From assembly GCF_001007995.1 (NCBI RefSeq), contig NZ_CP011389.1:744001-808000 (forward strand): 64,000 nucleotides of DNA. Direction: 5' to 3'. The position numbers were made by a program, and so were the translations under genes. Positions within the stretch are counted from its first letter, which is position 1, and every line of letters begins with the position of its first letter. The notes under the pieces were generated by a model. The model was not told the DNA's origin and did not search any database. It worked only from the letters and a program-made list of their open reading frames with translations. Shown piece by piece: positions 37,046-53,541 of the stretch. The DNA is from Deinococcus soli (ex Cha et al. 2016). GTDB lineage: Bacteria; Deinococcota; Deinococci; Deinococcales; Deinococcaceae.

Positions 37046-38362
37046 CTACTTCCCGACGCAGAAGTTGCGGAACACGGCGTCCACCACGTCCTCCTGCACG
37101 TCCCGGCCGGTCAGTTCAGCCAGGGCGCGCAGGGCTTCTTCCAGTTCGTACCCGGCCAGATCGTCCGGGAGGGTTCGGGCCGCCTGGATGTGGGCCAGGG
37201 CGCGGCGGGCGGCGTCGGCCTGCCGCTCGGTGGTCAGCCACGCCTCGCCGCGCGCCGTGTCGCCCAGCAGCGCCACCTGGATGGCGCCCCGCAGCGCGGG
37301 AAGGCCGGACCCGGTCACGGCGCTGACGTCCAGCGCGGCCGGGTCGCTCCACGCGCCCGGCAGGTCGGCTTTCGTCCGCACGCGGATGACGCGGGCGCCG
37401 CTCAGGTCGGCGGGCAGGGCCTCGCGGGGGGCGCTGCCGTCCTCCAGCGCCAGCACCAGATCGGCGGCGCCCGCGAGGCTCAGCGCCTGCCGCACCCCGG
37501 CGGCCTCAATGGCGTCCCCGGTCTCGCGGATGCCCGCCGTGTCCACCAGCGTGACGGGCACCCCGGCGAGTTCCACGGCGGCCTCCAGGTAGTCGCGGGT
37601 GGTCCCGGCGATGGACGTGACGATGCTGCGCTCGTAGCCCAGCAGGGCGTTCAGGAGGCTGCTCTTGCCGGCGTTGGGCCGCCCGATCAGCGCCAACCGC
37701 GCGCCGCGCGTGGCGACCTGCCCGGCCCGCGCGGACGCCAGCAGGTCCCGCAGGTCCGACTCGGCCTGCGCCAGGGGGAGGGTGCGGTCCTCGTCCGGGA
37801 CGCCCTCCTCGGGGTAGTCCAGCAGGGCCTGGATGGCCGCCAGGGTGCGCGTGACGCCGCGCGCGACGCCGTCCACGCGCTCGCCCAGCGCGCCACTGAG
37901 GCCCAGGGTGGCCTGCCGCCGGGCAGTGTCGGTCTGCGCCTCGATGAGGTTCAGGACCGCCTCGGCCTGCGCGAGGTCCAGGCGGCCACTCAGGTACGCG
38001 CGCAGCGTGAACTCGCCGGGCCGCGCGGGGCGCGCGCCGCAGTCCAGGGTGGCCTGGAGGACGCGAGCCAGGACGGCGGGACTGCCGTGCGTCTGAAGTT
38101 CCGCGACGTCCTCCCCGGTGTAGCTGCGCGGGCCCTTGAAGATCAGGCACAGGCCCTCGTCAAGCACCTCGCCCGAGGCGTCCAGCAGGTGGCCGAACAG
38201 GAAGCGGCCGCCGGGCGTGCGCGAGGGGGCGCGTCTGCCCCGGAACACCCGGTCGGCGACGCTCAGCGCGTGGGGGCCGCTGACGCGCACGATGCCCACG
38301 CCCGCGCTGCCGGGGGCGGTGGCGATGGCGGCGATGGTGTCTTGCAGGCCGGAGCGGGTCAC
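37046..38362 (-). CDS. mnmE: tRNA uridine-5-carboxymethylaminomethyl modification GTPase MnmE
   Basis: A 438-residue GTPase that, with MnmG, modifies U34 of several tRNAs. N-terminal folate-binding domain ([20 protein letters not shown]), GTPase motifs [23 protein letters not shown] and RTKADLPG, and the C-terminal NFCVGK holding the catalytic cysteine (CxGK). Start GTG 38362 (MTRSGLQDT) is preferred because TACCCT lies 6 nt upstream; an earlier GTG at 38380 precedes that box. mnmG is not adjacent. Confidence 0.95.
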   Translation of the reverse strand: MTRSGLQDTIAAIATAPGSAGVGIVRVSGPHALSVADRVFRGRRAPSRTPGGRFLFGHLLDASGEVLDEGLCLIFKGPRSYTGEDVAELQTHGSPAVLARVLQATLDCGARPARPGEFTLRAYLSGRLDLAQAEAVLNLIEAQTDTARRQATLGLSGALGERVDGVARGVTRTLAAIQALLDYPEEGVPDEDRTLPLAQAESDLRDLLASARAGQVATRGARLALIGRPNAGKSSLLNALLGYERSIVTSIAGTTRDYLEAAVELAGVPVTLVDTAGIRETGDAIEAAGVRQALSLAGAADLVLALEDGSAPREALPADLSGARVIRVRTKADLPGAWSDPAALDVSAVTGSGLPALRGAIQVALLGDTARGEAWLTTERQADAARRALAHIQAARTLPDDLAGYELEEALRALAELTGRDVQEDVVDAVFRNFCVGK

Positions 38363-38491
38363 GCGGGCAGGGTAGCGCACCGCAGCCTCCGGTCACCGTG
38401 CCCCCCAGACACCGTGCCCAGCGTCATCGGGCGACGTGATGCCCCGGCGTCCCCGGCCCGGTCGCATCGGCAGGGCGGATACCATGCGGGC

Positions 38492-39373
38492 GTGAGGATC
38501 AACCCGGAGCATCTCGTCACGTTCAGTGTCGTCGCGGAACTGGGGAGTGTCAGCCGCGCCGGGCAGGCCCTGAACCTCAGCCAGCCTGCCGTGAGCGGTC
38601 AGCTGCGCGCCCTGCAGGACCAGTTCGGGCAGCCGCTGTACGTCCGCCACGGGCGCGGCGTGGCCCTCACCGAGGCCGGCGAGCGGCTGCTTCCGCACGC
38701 GCAGGCGATCGCCCGCAACCTCGCGGAGGTCGCCGGGCAGATCAGCGGCGCGCGGCAACGCCCGGCGGCGGCGCTGCGGGTGGGTCTCTCCTTCGCCCTG
38801 AGCGAGCACTCAAGCGCCCTAGTCCGCCGGGCCCGCACGGCCAGGCTGCACCTGCGGGTCGTGGCGCGGCCCGCCGGAACGCTGATCGAGGAGGTCCGCG
38901 CCGGGCGGCTGGGCGCGGCGCTGATCGTCACGTCGCCGCAGCGGGCGGTGGACGACCTGGACCTGCACCGCGTCGGGGAGGACCAGCTGCGGCTGGTCAC
39001 GCCGCCCGGCCATCCGCTGTCGGGGCTGGGGTACGTGGCGCCGCACGCGCTGCGTGGCGAGACGCTGCTGTGGTCCGCGCGGGGCAGCGGCGTGCGCCGT
39101 CAGGCCGAGCGGCTGCTGGACGGCGTGGGCGTCAGTGCGGCGCAGGGTCTGGAACTGGGGAGCCTGTGGGGGGTGCTCGCGGGCGTGCGGGGCGGGGACG
39201 GCGTGGCGATCATGCCCGCGGGGTTCGTCGCGCGGGACGTGCAGCTGGGCGCGGTCGCCAGCGTGGGCCTGGAAGCCCCGGCCGTGACGGTCGCGCACAC
39301 GCTGGTCACGGCGCCCGCCGCGCTGCTGTCCGCGGAGGTCCGCGCGCTCGTGGCGCTGCTGCGGACCTCATGA
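38492..39373 (+). CDS. LysR-family transcriptional regulator
   Basis: A 293-residue regulator. The winged HTH is FSVVAELGSVSRAGQALNLS then QPAVSGQLRALQDQFGQPLY; the effector domain follows from about residue 90. GTG 38492 is chosen because TACCAT lies 6 nt upstream. It is divergent from mnmE. The target and co-inducer are unknown; the next gene downstream encodes an unrelated secreted protein. Confidence 0.9.
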   Translation: MRINPEHLVTFSVVAELGSVSRAGQALNLSQPAVSGQLRALQDQFGQPLYVRHGRGVALTEAGERLLPHAQAIARNLAEVAGQISGARQRPAAALRVGLSFALSEHSSALVRRARTARLHLRVVARPAGTLIEEVRAGRLGAALIVTSPQRAVDDLDLHRVGEDQLRLVTPPGHPLSGLGYVAPHALRGETLLWSARGSGVRRQAERLLDGVGVSAAQGLELGSLWGVLAGVRGGDGVAIMPAGFVARDVQLGAVASVGLEAPAVTVAHTLVTAPAALLSAEVRALVALLRTS

Positions 39374-39430
39374 GGCGCCGCCTTCATGGGGCGGCCGGGT
39401 TTCTCATGCGGGCGCTCTAGCATGCCCGGT

Positions 39431-40219
39431 ATGCGTCTTTCCCTGCCCGTCACCCTGAGCCTCGCCCTGCTCGGCCCGGCGTCCCTGGCCCAGACGGCAC
39501 CTGCACAGTCGGCCCCAGCACAGTCGGCACCTGCGGCGCCCGCCAAGGCCCCGGCTGCGTCGGCCACCACGAACCGGGCGGTCAGTGCCCTGGCGGTCGA
39601 GGTGGGCGCGGTCGTGAAGGGTCGCCTCCTGGACTGCCCGGACAGCCTGAAACTCAGTGTGAACGCCGTGTGCCTGTACGTACAGACGCCCGCCGCGACG
39701 CTGCGCCCCCTGGTGAAGGGCAAACTGGCCGCGCGCGCGGGGGACTGGAAGACCACCGGGAAGGCCAGCGTGCTGCTGATGAAGGACGCCCCGGCGAACT
39801 TCGTGATGCTCAGCGCCCTGAACGACAAGGAAACGCTGGTCGTCGTGGATGCCGCGCCCACCGCGAAGGCCGCCGCCGCGCCCGCCAAGGTGGCCGTGCC
39901 AGCCGGGGTGGTCAAGGGGCAGCCGTACGTGCTGGGCAGCGATCTGGTCGGCGTGGTGAAGGTCACCGCGCTGGGCGGCGGGAAGTACCGCCTGTCGAAC
40001 GCCGACCAGGGCACCCTGACCGTCACGGTGGGCGTGCGCGCCGCGCAGACCGACGCGGGCGCGGTGGAACTGCCTCTGGCGCCTGCCACGGACGGCAGGA
40101 ATCTGATCTTCCCGCTGGCGGGCCTGCGCGCGCTGGGCTGCACGACCACCCCGAACGGCGGCGTGCTGACCGTGGCGTGCGGGTCGGACAGCGTGGGCCT
40201 GAAACCCATCGTGTTCTGA
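39431..40219 (+). CDS. secreted hypothetical protein with Ala/Pro/Gln-rich linker
   Basis: 262 residues: signal peptide (MRLSLPVTLSLALLGPASLA), a low-complexity stretch with APAQS repeats (about 22-50), then a globular part with two cysteine pairs (LLDCPDSLKLSVNAVC and LGCTTTPNGGVLTVAC) that could form disulfides. No family recognised. TAGCAT ends exactly 7 nt before the ATG at 39431, so an upstream in-frame ATG at 39422 that overlaps the box is rejected. Confidence 0.75.
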   Translation: MRLSLPVTLSLALLGPASLAQTAPAQSAPAQSAPAAPAKAPAASATTNRAVSALAVEVGAVVKGRLLDCPDSLKLSVNAVCLYVQTPAATLRPLVKGKLAARAGDWKTTGKASVLLMKDAPANFVMLSALNDKETLVVVDAAPTAKAAAAPAKVAVPAGVVKGQPYVLGSDLVGVVKVTALGGGKYRLSNADQGTLTVTVGVRAAQTDAGAVELPLAPATDGRNLIFPLAGLRALGCTTTPNGGVLTVACGSDSVGLKPIVF

Positions 40220-40228
40220 GCGACCGCA

Positions 40229-40271
40229 GCGCGAAGGGGGGGGAGGCCAGCGGGTCTCCCCCCTTTCGCGC
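40229..40271 (+). terminator. strong hairpin after the secreted protein gene
   Basis: GCGCGAA followed by a G run pairs with a C run followed by TTTCGCGC (about 15 bp, one mismatch), 9 bp after the stop. No T tract follows. Confidence 0.6.
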
Positions 40272-40382
40272 CGCGGACGGGACCTTCACGTGTTCTTAGG
40301 GGTGGAACCTTCCGGGCTGCCACCGCGTTCTGGTGGGCGGTAAGCTTCGGCACAAGCCCCACTTTCCCCAGGAGGAACCACC

Positions 40383-41066
40383 ATGAGCATCCTTGACCGC
40401 CTGTCGCGCCTGCTGCGCGCGAACGTGAACGACCTGATCAGCAAGGCCGAGGACCCCGGCAAGATCATCGAGCAGGCCCTGCGTGACATGCGCGCCGCGT
40501 ACGCCGAGGCGCGCAGCGAGGTGGCCGACGCCATGAGCCAGAACGCCAAACTGGAACGCGAGGCGAACACCAACCGGCGCATGGCCAGCGAGTACGAGAA
40601 GAAGGCCGAGGAGGCCCTGCGCGGCGGCAGCGAGGATCTGGCGCGCGAGGCGCTGCGCCGCTCGCAGAACGCCAAGGACCTCGCGGCGGGCTTCGAGGAG
40701 CAGTTGCAGGTGCAGTCGGGCACCGTCGAGCAGCTGAAAACCCAGCTGCGCGCGCTGGAAGCCAAGATCGACGAGATGGAAAGCAAGAAGTCCCTGCTGG
40801 CGGCCCGGCAGAAGACCGCGCAGGCCGGGGCGACCCTGGACCGCGTGTCGGGTTTCGACAAGGCGGGCGGCGCCATGGACGCCTTCGAGGAGATGGAACA
40901 GAAGGTCTCCGGCATGGAGGACCGCAACCGCGCCATGCAGGATCTGCGCAAGGAGAACGACTTCGACGCGCAGCTCAAGGACCTGGGGCGCACCCAGGCG
41001 CTTGACGACGCCATGGCGGCCCTGAAGGCCAAGGTACAGGGCGGAGGCGGCAGCAGCGGCAGCTGA
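40383..41066 (+). CDS. pspA: PspA/IM30 (Vipp1) family membrane-stress protein
   Basis: A 227-residue ESCRT-III-like coiled-coil protein that binds and repairs the inner membrane. MSILDRLSRLLRANVNDLIS is the family N-terminus with the amphipathic helix; long helices follow, and the C-terminus ends in a glycine-serine tail. AGGAGG lies 6 nt before the ATG. Other psp genes are not nearby, as in many non-enteric bacteria. Confidence 0.93.
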   Translation: MSILDRLSRLLRANVNDLISKAEDPGKIIEQALRDMRAAYAEARSEVADAMSQNAKLEREANTNRRMASEYEKKAEEALRGGSEDLAREALRRSQNAKDLAAGFEEQLQVQSGTVEQLKTQLRALEAKIDEMESKKSLLAARQKTAQAGATLDRVSGFDKAGGAMDAFEEMEQKVSGMEDRNRAMQDLRKENDFDAQLKDLGRTQALDDAMAALKAKVQGGGGSSGS

Positions 41067-41146
41067 ACAGGTCACGGTGGGGCGCGCGGGCGAGAGCTGG
41101 TGCGCCCCTCTCCTATGACGCAGGGCAGTCCAGGGGTCGGAGGACG

Positions 41147-42745
41147 ATGATGCGGACACGGATCGGCAAGGGACGCGCGGCGCTGCTGGCCGCGCTGCTG
41201 GGCACAGGCGGCTGGGCTGCCGGGCAGACTGCGGGCACGGTGGCCACGTCGCAGGGCCCGGTGCAGGGCGTCACGAAGGGCGCCGTCACGCAGTACCTGG
41301 GCCTGCCGTACGCCGCGCCGCCCACCGGGCCGAACCGCTGGCGGCCACCCCAGGCGGGACCCACCTGGACGGCGCCCCGAGCGGCCGATCAGCTGGGTTC
41401 CGCCTGCGCGCAGGTGATCTCGGCGCTGTTCGCCGGTCCGGGCGAACAGGTGGGGGACGTGAAGGGTCAGGAGGACTGCCTGTTCCTGAACGTGTACGTG
41501 CCGCAGGGCCGCGCGGGGCCGCTGCCCGTGATGGTCTGGATTCACGGTGGGGCGTTCGTGAACGGCTCGGGCGGCGCGTACGACGCGTCGGAACTCGCGC
41601 GGCGCGAGGGCGTGATCGTGGTCACCCTGAACTACCGCCTGGGGCCGCTGGGCTTCCTGGCACTGCCGGAACTGGACGCCGAGTCCACGGACGGCACGAG
41701 CGGCAATTACGGCTTCATGGATCAGCAGGCGGCGCTGCGCTGGGTGCAGGCGAACATCGCGGCGTTCGGGGGCGACCGGCAGAACGTCACCCTGTTCGGC
41801 GAGTCGGCCGGTGGGTACAGCATCTGCACGCACCTCGCGTCGCCCGGCTCGGCGGGCCTGTTCCAGAAGGCCGTGATCATGAGCGGATTGTGCGGCAGTC
41901 CGGGCAACACGGTCTCCGCGTCCGAGGCGGCGCAGCGGAACGTGGCGTACGCCGCGCGCCTGGGCTGCCGGAAGGACACGCTGGCGTGCCTGCGCACCCT
42001 GGACCCGGCGCGGCTGGCCAGCATCAAGGTGCCGGGCGTGCGCCCGCTGTCGAATCTGGTGTGGGCCCCGGTGTACGGGGGTGAGGTGCTGCCCCGTCCG
42101 CTGCTGGAGACCTTCCAGAACGGGGTGTTCAACAAGGTGCCGGTCGTGGCGGGCACCACCCGGGATGAGGGGCGCCTGTTCGTGAAGGTCGGGGTGCCCG
42201 AGGGCCGCACCATGTCGCTGCCGCTGTACTGGGGCGCGGCGGGGCTGCTGACCGGCGCGCCGAACGTGACCCGCGCGCTGCGCGAGTACCCGGGCCGGGG
42301 CGAGGGCACGCCCGCGCTGGCGTTCTCGAACCTGTTCACGGACGCGGTCTTCGCCTGCCCGGCCGTGAACGTGGCAGGCGCCCTGGCGCGCTTCGTGCCG
42401 GTGTACGCCTATGAGTTCGCCGATCCGCAGGCCGCGACCGAGATTCCCAGCCCGCCGGACCTGCCGGGGATGGGTTCGGCGCACTCGGCTGAGCTGGTGT
42501 ACCTGTTCCGCACGCGGCTGCCGGGGCTGGGCAACCCGGCGGCATTCACGCCAGCGCAGGCCAGACTGGCGGACGCCTTCGCGGGGAGCTTCGGCGCCTT
42601 CGCGCGCACCCGGCAGCCGGGCTGGACGGCATACGACGCGGCGCGGGGCAACGTGCAGGTCTTCACGCCGTCGGGCAACGCGCCGAGCACGACGTTCGCG
42701 CAGGATCACAGGTGTGACTTCTGGAATGGCCTGAAGCTGCCGTGA
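41147..42745 (+). CDS. type B carboxylesterase (alpha/beta hydrolase)
   Basis: A 532-residue secreted esterase: signal peptide (to about WAAGQTAG), VWIHGGAFVNGSG oxyanion region, nucleophile S220 in FGESAGGYS, the acid in TTRDEGRLF, and the His in GSAHSAELVYLFRT. It hydrolyses carboxylic esters in the envelope or outside; the natural substrate is not clear. GGAGG lies 4 nt before the ATG at 41147, with a second ATG next to it. Length is normal for the family. Confidence 0.9.
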   Translation: MMRTRIGKGRAALLAALLGTGGWAAGQTAGTVATSQGPVQGVTKGAVTQYLGLPYAAPPTGPNRWRPPQAGPTWTAPRAADQLGSACAQVISALFAGPGEQVGDVKGQEDCLFLNVYVPQGRAGPLPVMVWIHGGAFVNGSGGAYDASELARREGVIVVTLNYRLGPLGFLALPELDAESTDGTSGNYGFMDQQAALRWVQANIAAFGGDRQNVTLFGESAGGYSICTHLASPGSAGLFQKAVIMSGLCGSPGNTVSASEAAQRNVAYAARLGCRKDTLACLRTLDPARLASIKVPGVRPLSNLVWAPVYGGEVLPRPLLETFQNGVFNKVPVVAGTTRDEGRLFVKVGVPEGRTMSLPLYWGAAGLLTGAPNVTRALREYPGRGEGTPALAFSNLFTDAVFACPAVNVAGALARFVPVYAYEFADPQAATEIPSPPDLPGMGSAHSAELVYLFRTRLPGLGNPAAFTPAQARLADAFAGSFGAFARTRQPGWTAYDAARGNVQVFTPSGNAPSTTFAQDHRCDFWNGLKLP

Positions 42746-42859
42746 CGCCGTCACGGGGGAGGTGGCCGCGCGTATGCGTCGCGGCTCCCTCCCTCTTTGG
42801 GGGGACGTTCGTCAGGGGAACTTCGTGTTTGCTGACAGAATGAGGGCAATGAGGCGTTC

Positions 42860-42865
42860 TAAGCT
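42860..42865 (+). promoter_or_regulatory. -10 box of the lipoprotein-dxs operon
   Basis: TAAGCT ends 7 nt before the ATG at 42873; there is no ribosome binding site. Confidence 0.6.
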
Positions 42866-42872
42866 TGGTGCC

Positions 42873-43564
42873 ATGCCCGCCCCCCGTTTCCCACGTGCAG
42901 CCGTCCTGGCCGGTGCGCTGTGCGCCGCGCTGGGGTCGTGCGCCCCGCAGGCGACCACCCCCGGTACGGTGCAGAGCAGCACGCCGCTGACCCGCGCGTC
43001 GTTCTACCCGCAGGAGACCGGGCTGGCGTGGGCGTACCTCCCGGAGGGCGAGGTGGCAGGCGGCGCGCCGTACGTGGTGCAGAACCTCGGCCCGACGCTG
43101 TTCGGCGGGGAGGCGGTGAGTGCCACGCGCATGACCGGGCGCGGGGCGGACCAGACGTGGTACCGCGTGACCGACGCGCAGGGCGTGAAGCTGCTGGGTA
43201 TCCGCAAGCCGGGCGTGACCGTGCGGCTGCAACCGGCGTGGCTGGAGTACCCCGCGCCGGACGCGTGGCGGGCGGGCCTGACGTGGCAGGGGCAGAGTCA
43301 GGTTTCGCTCGTCGCGGACGACGGGACCGTGAAGGGCAGCGGCACGCTGTCGTACTCTTACCTGGTGCAGGAACGCCGCACGGTGAGTACGCCGGGCGGG
43401 CGTTTCGACGTGTGGGTGGTGACGCGCCAGATCAGCGACACGGTGGGCGGGCTGTTCCCGGCCACGCAGCAGCTGTGGTTCACGCCTTTCGTGGGCGAGG
43501 TGCGCACGCCCGAGGGGCTGCTCCTGACAGAGCGGAACTTCGCCCCGCGTTCAGGAGGACAACC

Positions 43565-43568
<4 letters not shown>
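42873..43568 (+). CDS. predicted lipoprotein upstream of dxs
   Basis: 231 residues. The signal peptide ends in a lipobox, LGSC ([20 protein letters not shown] then GSCAPQ). The mature part is beta-rich with no recognised family ([49 protein letters not shown]). The stop overlaps the dxs start by 4 bp, so the two are coupled, but a role in isoprenoid synthesis is not indicated. A leaderless start at 42873 is preferred over ATG 42849, which lies upstream of the -10 box. Confidence 0.75.
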
Positions 43569-45454
<1,886 letters not shown>

Positions 45455-45456
45455 CA

Positions 45457-45516
45457 GGTCAAAAGTTGATGGTTGATAGAGGGCTGCTCCCTTCTCTCAA
45501 CCATCAACCTTTGACC
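45457..45516. terminator. long inverted repeat between convergent dxs and proA
   Basis: Arms 45457-45476 and 45497-45516 pair over 20 bp with one mismatch; both are A/T-richer than the surroundings and start GGTCAAAAG. It ends 3 bp before the proA stop codon. Confidence 0.75.
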
Positions 45517-45518
45517 AT

Positions 45519-46808
45519 CTACCCCCTGACCTCGCCGCTGCCTTGCACGACCCACTTCGTGGTGGTCAGTTCGCGCAGGCCCATGGGGCCGCGGGCGTGG
45601 AGTTTCTGGGTGCTGATGGCGACCTCCGCGCCCAGGCCGAGTTGCCCGCCGTCGTTGAAGCGGGGGCTGGCGTTCACGATCACGGCGGCACTGTCCACGT
45701 CCTCGATGAACCGCTGCGCCTGCGCGGCGTCGCGGGTGAGGATCACATCGGTGTGGTTGCCTCGCGCGGCGATGAAGTCCAGCGCCTCCTCGAAGGAGGC
45801 CACAGTTTTCACGCTGGCGGTCAGGGCCAGGAATTCCGTGCCGTAGTCGGCGTCCGTGGCAGGTTCGGTGGTGATCCCCGCAGCACTCAGGGCCGCGTGG
45901 GCGGGCGGGTCGGCCCGCAGGGTCACGCCGTGCGTCTGGAGATCGCGGGCGATGTCCGGCAGGGCGTCCAGGGCCTCCTCGTGAATCAGGAGGGTGTCCA
46001 GGGCGTTGCAGGCGCTGGGTTTCTGCACCTTCGCGTTCCGCACGATCTCCAGGGCACGCGCGCGGTCCTCGGGGTTGCGGGTGAAACTGGGGTCCAGGTA
46101 CACGTGCACCACGCCGATGCCGCCCACGATGACGGGCACGGTGGCATTCTCCACGCAGTAGCGGTGCAGTCCGGCCCCGCCACGCGGGATGATCGCGTCC
46201 ACCAGATCATCCAGTTTCAGGAGTTCCAGCATGCGCTCGCGGGCCGGGTCGCGGATGACCTGCGCGGCGTCTGCCGGCAGACCCTGCTCTCGCAGCGCGG
46301 CGTGAATGACGTCCTCCAGCGCGGCGTTGCTGCGCACCGTCTCCTTGCCGCCGCGCAGGATCACGGCGTTCCCACTCATCAGGGCCAGCGCGGCGACGTC
46401 CACGGTCACGTTGGGTCGGCTCTCGTAGATGACGCCCAGCACACCCAGCGGCACGCGGCGGGTGCTCACGCGGATGCCGCTCGGCTGCACCTGCGCGGGG
46501 GTGGTCTCCCCCACCGGGTCGGGCAGGCGCGACACGGCCTCCACGTCCGCGGCGATGCCGTCCAGCAGGCGGGCGTCCAGGCGCAGGCGGGCCACCATCG
46601 GCTCGGGTAGCCCGGCCTCCAGCGCGGCCTGCACGTCCTGCGCGTTCGCGGCCAGGATGCCAGCAGCGTTGGCACGCAGTCCGGCGGCAATGGTGTGCAG
46701 CGCGGCCACCTTGCGCGCGGTGGGCAGCGACCGCAGCACGCGGGCGGCGGCACGGGCCCGCACGCCCATCTCCCGGACGCTCAGGTTGTGGGGGGACGAC
46801 TCACTCAT
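45519..46808 (-). CDS. proA: gamma-glutamyl phosphate reductase
   Basis: A 429-residue NADPH-dependent reductase of proline synthesis. The catalytic cysteine lies in [13 protein letters not shown]; other family motifs are [42 protein letters not shown] and [26 protein letters not shown] lies 6 nt before the ATG (leaderless type). proB is not adjacent here. Confidence 0.96.
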   Translation of the reverse strand: MSESSPHNLSVREMGVRARAAARVLRSLPTARKVAALHTIAAGLRANAAGILAANAQDVQAALEAGLPEPMVARLRLDARLLDGIAADVEAVSRLPDPVGETTPAQVQPSGIRVSTRRVPLGVLGVIYESRPNVTVDVAALALMSGNAVILRGGKETVRSNAALEDVIHAALREQGLPADAAQVIRDPARERMLELLKLDDLVDAIIPRGGAGLHRYCVENATVPVIVGGIGVVHVYLDPSFTRNPEDRARALEIVRNAKVQKPSACNALDTLLIHEEALDALPDIARDLQTHGVTLRADPPAHAALSAAGITTEPATDADYGTEFLALTASVKTVASFEEALDFIAARGNHTDVILTRDAAQAQRFIEDVDSAAVIVNASPRFNDGGQLGLGAEVAISTQKLHARGPMGLRELTTTKWVVQGSGEVRG

Positions 46809-46918
46809 CCCGCCAGCGTAGCGCGCCCCTCCCGTCCGGCCCGGCGCGCGGTGCAGACTTCCGACAGCTTCTGCGTTCAGTGTGCGCTGGGTTGCCCACG
46901 GGCCTCACGGGCCTCCGG

Positions 46919-46924
46919 TAAGGT
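46919..46924 (+). promoter_or_regulatory. -10 box of leaderless hemL
   Basis: TAAGGT, then 7 nt (GGGGGGC), then the ATG of hemL. Confidence 0.6.
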
Positions 46925-46931
46925 GGGGGGC

Positions 46932-48289
<1,358 letters not shown>

Positions 48290-48293
<4 letters not shown>

Positions 48294-48718
48294 CCCTGGT
48301 CACCCAGACGGCGCAGGTGCGGCAGATCCTCACCGAGCACAAGGTGATCGCCGTGGTGGGCTTCCACCATGACGCGATGAAACCCGCGTACTACGTGCCG
48401 GAGTACATGCACCGCCAGGGCTACACGATCATCCCGGTGAATCCGGCGCTGGCGGCGCGCGGCGAGAGCTACTTCGGGCAGAAAGCCGTGGCGACTCTCG
48501 CGGAGATCACGACCCCGGTGGACATCGTGGACGTGTTCCGCCGCAGCGACAAGGTACGCGAGCACCTGCCGGACATCCTGGCCATGCCGACCCCGCCGAA
48601 GGTCGTGTGGTTGCAGCTCGGCATCCGCGACGACGTGACCGCCCGTGACCTCGCGGCGCGCGGGATCGACGTCGTGCAGGACCGTTGCCTGCTCGCCGAT
48701 CACCGGGCGCTGCTCTAA
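48290..48718 (+). CDS. CoA-binding domain protein (YccU-like)
   Basis: A 142-residue single Rossmann-type CoA-binding domain: VIAVVGFHHDAMKPAYYVPE, YTIIPVNPALAARG, VDIVDVFRRSDKVREHLPDI and VVWLQLGIRDD are family motifs. Role uncertain; homologs bind CoA or nucleotides. GTG start overlaps hemL by 4 bp and the oxidoreductase gene begins 3 bp after its stop. Confidence 0.88.
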
Positions 48719-48721
48719 CGC

Positions 48722-49738
48722 ATGCCGGACGTGCTGATGGTCGGTGCGGGCCTGGGTGGGCTGGCGGCGGCGCGTGACCTGGGCGCGGCGGGACAGAGCG
48801 TCACGCTGCTGGACAAGGCGCGGGGCGTGTCGGGCCGCGCCGCCACCCGCCGCGTGACCCTCCCCGACGGGCGGGAGGCGCGGCTGGATCACGGGGCGCG
48901 GTTCTTCACCGCCCGGCACGACCGCACCCGCGCGCTGGCCGAGGCGGGGGTGCGGGAAGGCTGGAACGCCGAGTGGACGCGCGGCATTCCCCGCTGGGAA
49001 GAAGGAAACGTCCATGGCGGTGGCGACGGGCACCCCCGCTACGCACCCCCGCAGGGCCTCAGCACCCTGGGCCGCACCCTCGCACGCGGTCTGGAGGTCA
49101 CCACGGGCGTGACGGTCACCAGCCTGGAACGCCGCCCGGACGGCTGGCGTGTCCACACCCGTGACGGTGCCACCTGGGAGGCGGGGACGCTCCTCCTGAA
49201 CCTGCCCGCGCCGCAGCTGGCCCCACTCCTGGCGGACCTCGACCTGCGCGGCAGCGACTCCGAGGGCACCGCCGAACGGGTCGCCACCGTCGAATACGCG
49301 CCGTGCTGGGCCGCGGGCGTCGTGCTGGAGCGCGAGCTGGAGGCCAGCTGGCCCGCCCTGCGCGCCGATCATCCCGTGCTGGAGTGGCTGGCCCGCGAGC
49401 ACACCAAACGCCCCGCCGGGCACCCGCCCGCGCTGACGCTGCACGCCACACCCGACTGGAGCCGCGCGAACATCGACCGCACCCCGGACGAGGTGCTGCC
49501 CGACCTGCTACGCGCCGCCGCCGAGATCACGGGCGAACTCTCCCCCGCCCTGCACACCTTCGCGCACCGCTGGCGCTACGCCATCCCCACCCGCCCCGCG
49601 CCCGGTCCCTGCCACTGGGATCCGGAATTACGCCTCGGCTGGTGCGGCGACTGGTTCACCCCCGACGAGCACGGCCCCCGCGTGGAAAACGCACTCCTCA
49701 GCGGCTGGACCCTCGCCCGCCGCGTCACGGGAACGTGA
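48722..49738 (+). CDS. FAD-dependent amine-oxidase/renalase-like oxidoreductase
   Basis: 338 residues with the FAD dinucleotide fold at the N-terminus (VLMVGAGLGGLAAARDLGAA), a RGVSGRAATRR loop, LDHGARFFTARHD, and a C-terminal RLGWCGDWFTPDEHGPRVEN that closes the flavin site. It resembles renalase-like NAD(P)/FAD proteins; substrate unknown. It is the last gene of the hemL cluster and is followed by a long perfect inverted repeat. Confidence 0.85.
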   Translation: MPDVLMVGAGLGGLAAARDLGAAGQSVTLLDKARGVSGRAATRRVTLPDGREARLDHGARFFTARHDRTRALAEAGVREGWNAEWTRGIPRWEEGNVHGGGDGHPRYAPPQGLSTLGRTLARGLEVTTGVTVTSLERRPDGWRVHTRDGATWEAGTLLLNLPAPQLAPLLADLDLRGSDSEGTAERVATVEYAPCWAAGVVLERELEASWPALRADHPVLEWLAREHTKRPAGHPPALTLHATPDWSRANIDRTPDEVLPDLLRAAAEITGELSPALHTFAHRWRYAIPTRPAPGPCHWDPELRLGWCGDWFTPDEHGPRVENALLSGWTLARRVTGT

Positions 49739-49748
49739 AGGGCCGAGA

Positions 49749-49803
49749 GTCAAAAGGTCTGAGGGTCCAAGGCTTCGACGATTGGACCCTCAGACCTTTT
49801 GAC
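49749..49803. terminator. perfect 22-bp inverted repeat between convergent genes
   Basis: Arms 49749-49770 and 49782-49803 are perfectly complementary with an 11-nt loop. The arms start GTCAAAAGG and end CCTTTTGAC, similar to the element at 45457. It lies 10 bp after the oxidoreductase stop and 13 bp before the recJ stop codon. Confidence 0.8.
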
Positions 49804-49816
49804 CCTTGGACGCTGT

Positions 49817-51918
<2,102 letters not shown>

Positions 51919-51922
<4 letters not shown>

Positions 51923-52260
51923 GGGGTGACCTCGACGTCACCCGCGACCTCGGTGGGCATCACCGAACCGAGGCGCGCCTGGAGGGTCGCGGTCAGGCGG
52001 TCCTCAGCCTGCCGCCTCAGGCGGGCCTCGCGGCCGCGGCGCACCCGTTCCCGCCACAGGCCGGGCAGCAGCAGCAGCGTCGCGAACAACACCCCCAGCG
52101 CCAGGAAGATCGCCACGCCCGCCCCGACCGGCACGGTCAGTTCGCCGCTGCCGGTGGGCAGGGGCAGGCGAACCACGCCGGGGTTCTCCAGCGTGACCAG
52201 CGCGAGGTAGGCGGCAATGCCCAGCAGCAGCAGCACCTGAATGAACGAAACGAGCCGCAT
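51919..52260 (-). CDS. LapA-domain (DUF1049-like) membrane protein
   Basis: 113 residues: two membrane helices (IQVLLLLGIAAYLALVTLEN and VPVGAGVAIFLALGVLFATL) followed by a basic cytosolic coiled tail, the usual LapA/YciS layout. ATG 52260 is preferred because TACACT lies 8 nt upstream. Its stop overlaps the recJ start by 4 bp, so recJ is translated as the second gene of this pair. LapA-like proteins take part in envelope assembly in enteric bacteria; here the role is unknown. Confidence 0.82.
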
Positions 52261-52315
52261 CACCGTGCAGTGTAGCCCGCATGCGTGAGGGGCACCGTGC
52301 CGCGCCCGCCATGTG

Positions 52316-52341
52316 AAAACCCCCGGCCGCGTGGCCGGGGG
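52316..52341 (-). terminator. terminator of the SLH/barrel protein gene
   Basis: On the minus strand CCCCCGGCC and GGCCGGGGG form a perfect 9-bp stem with a 4-nt loop, followed by TTTT. Confidence 0.85.
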
Positions 52342-52365
52342 TCGCAACCCTGGAGGGGCGTGGGC

Positions 52366-53541
<1,176 letters not shown>
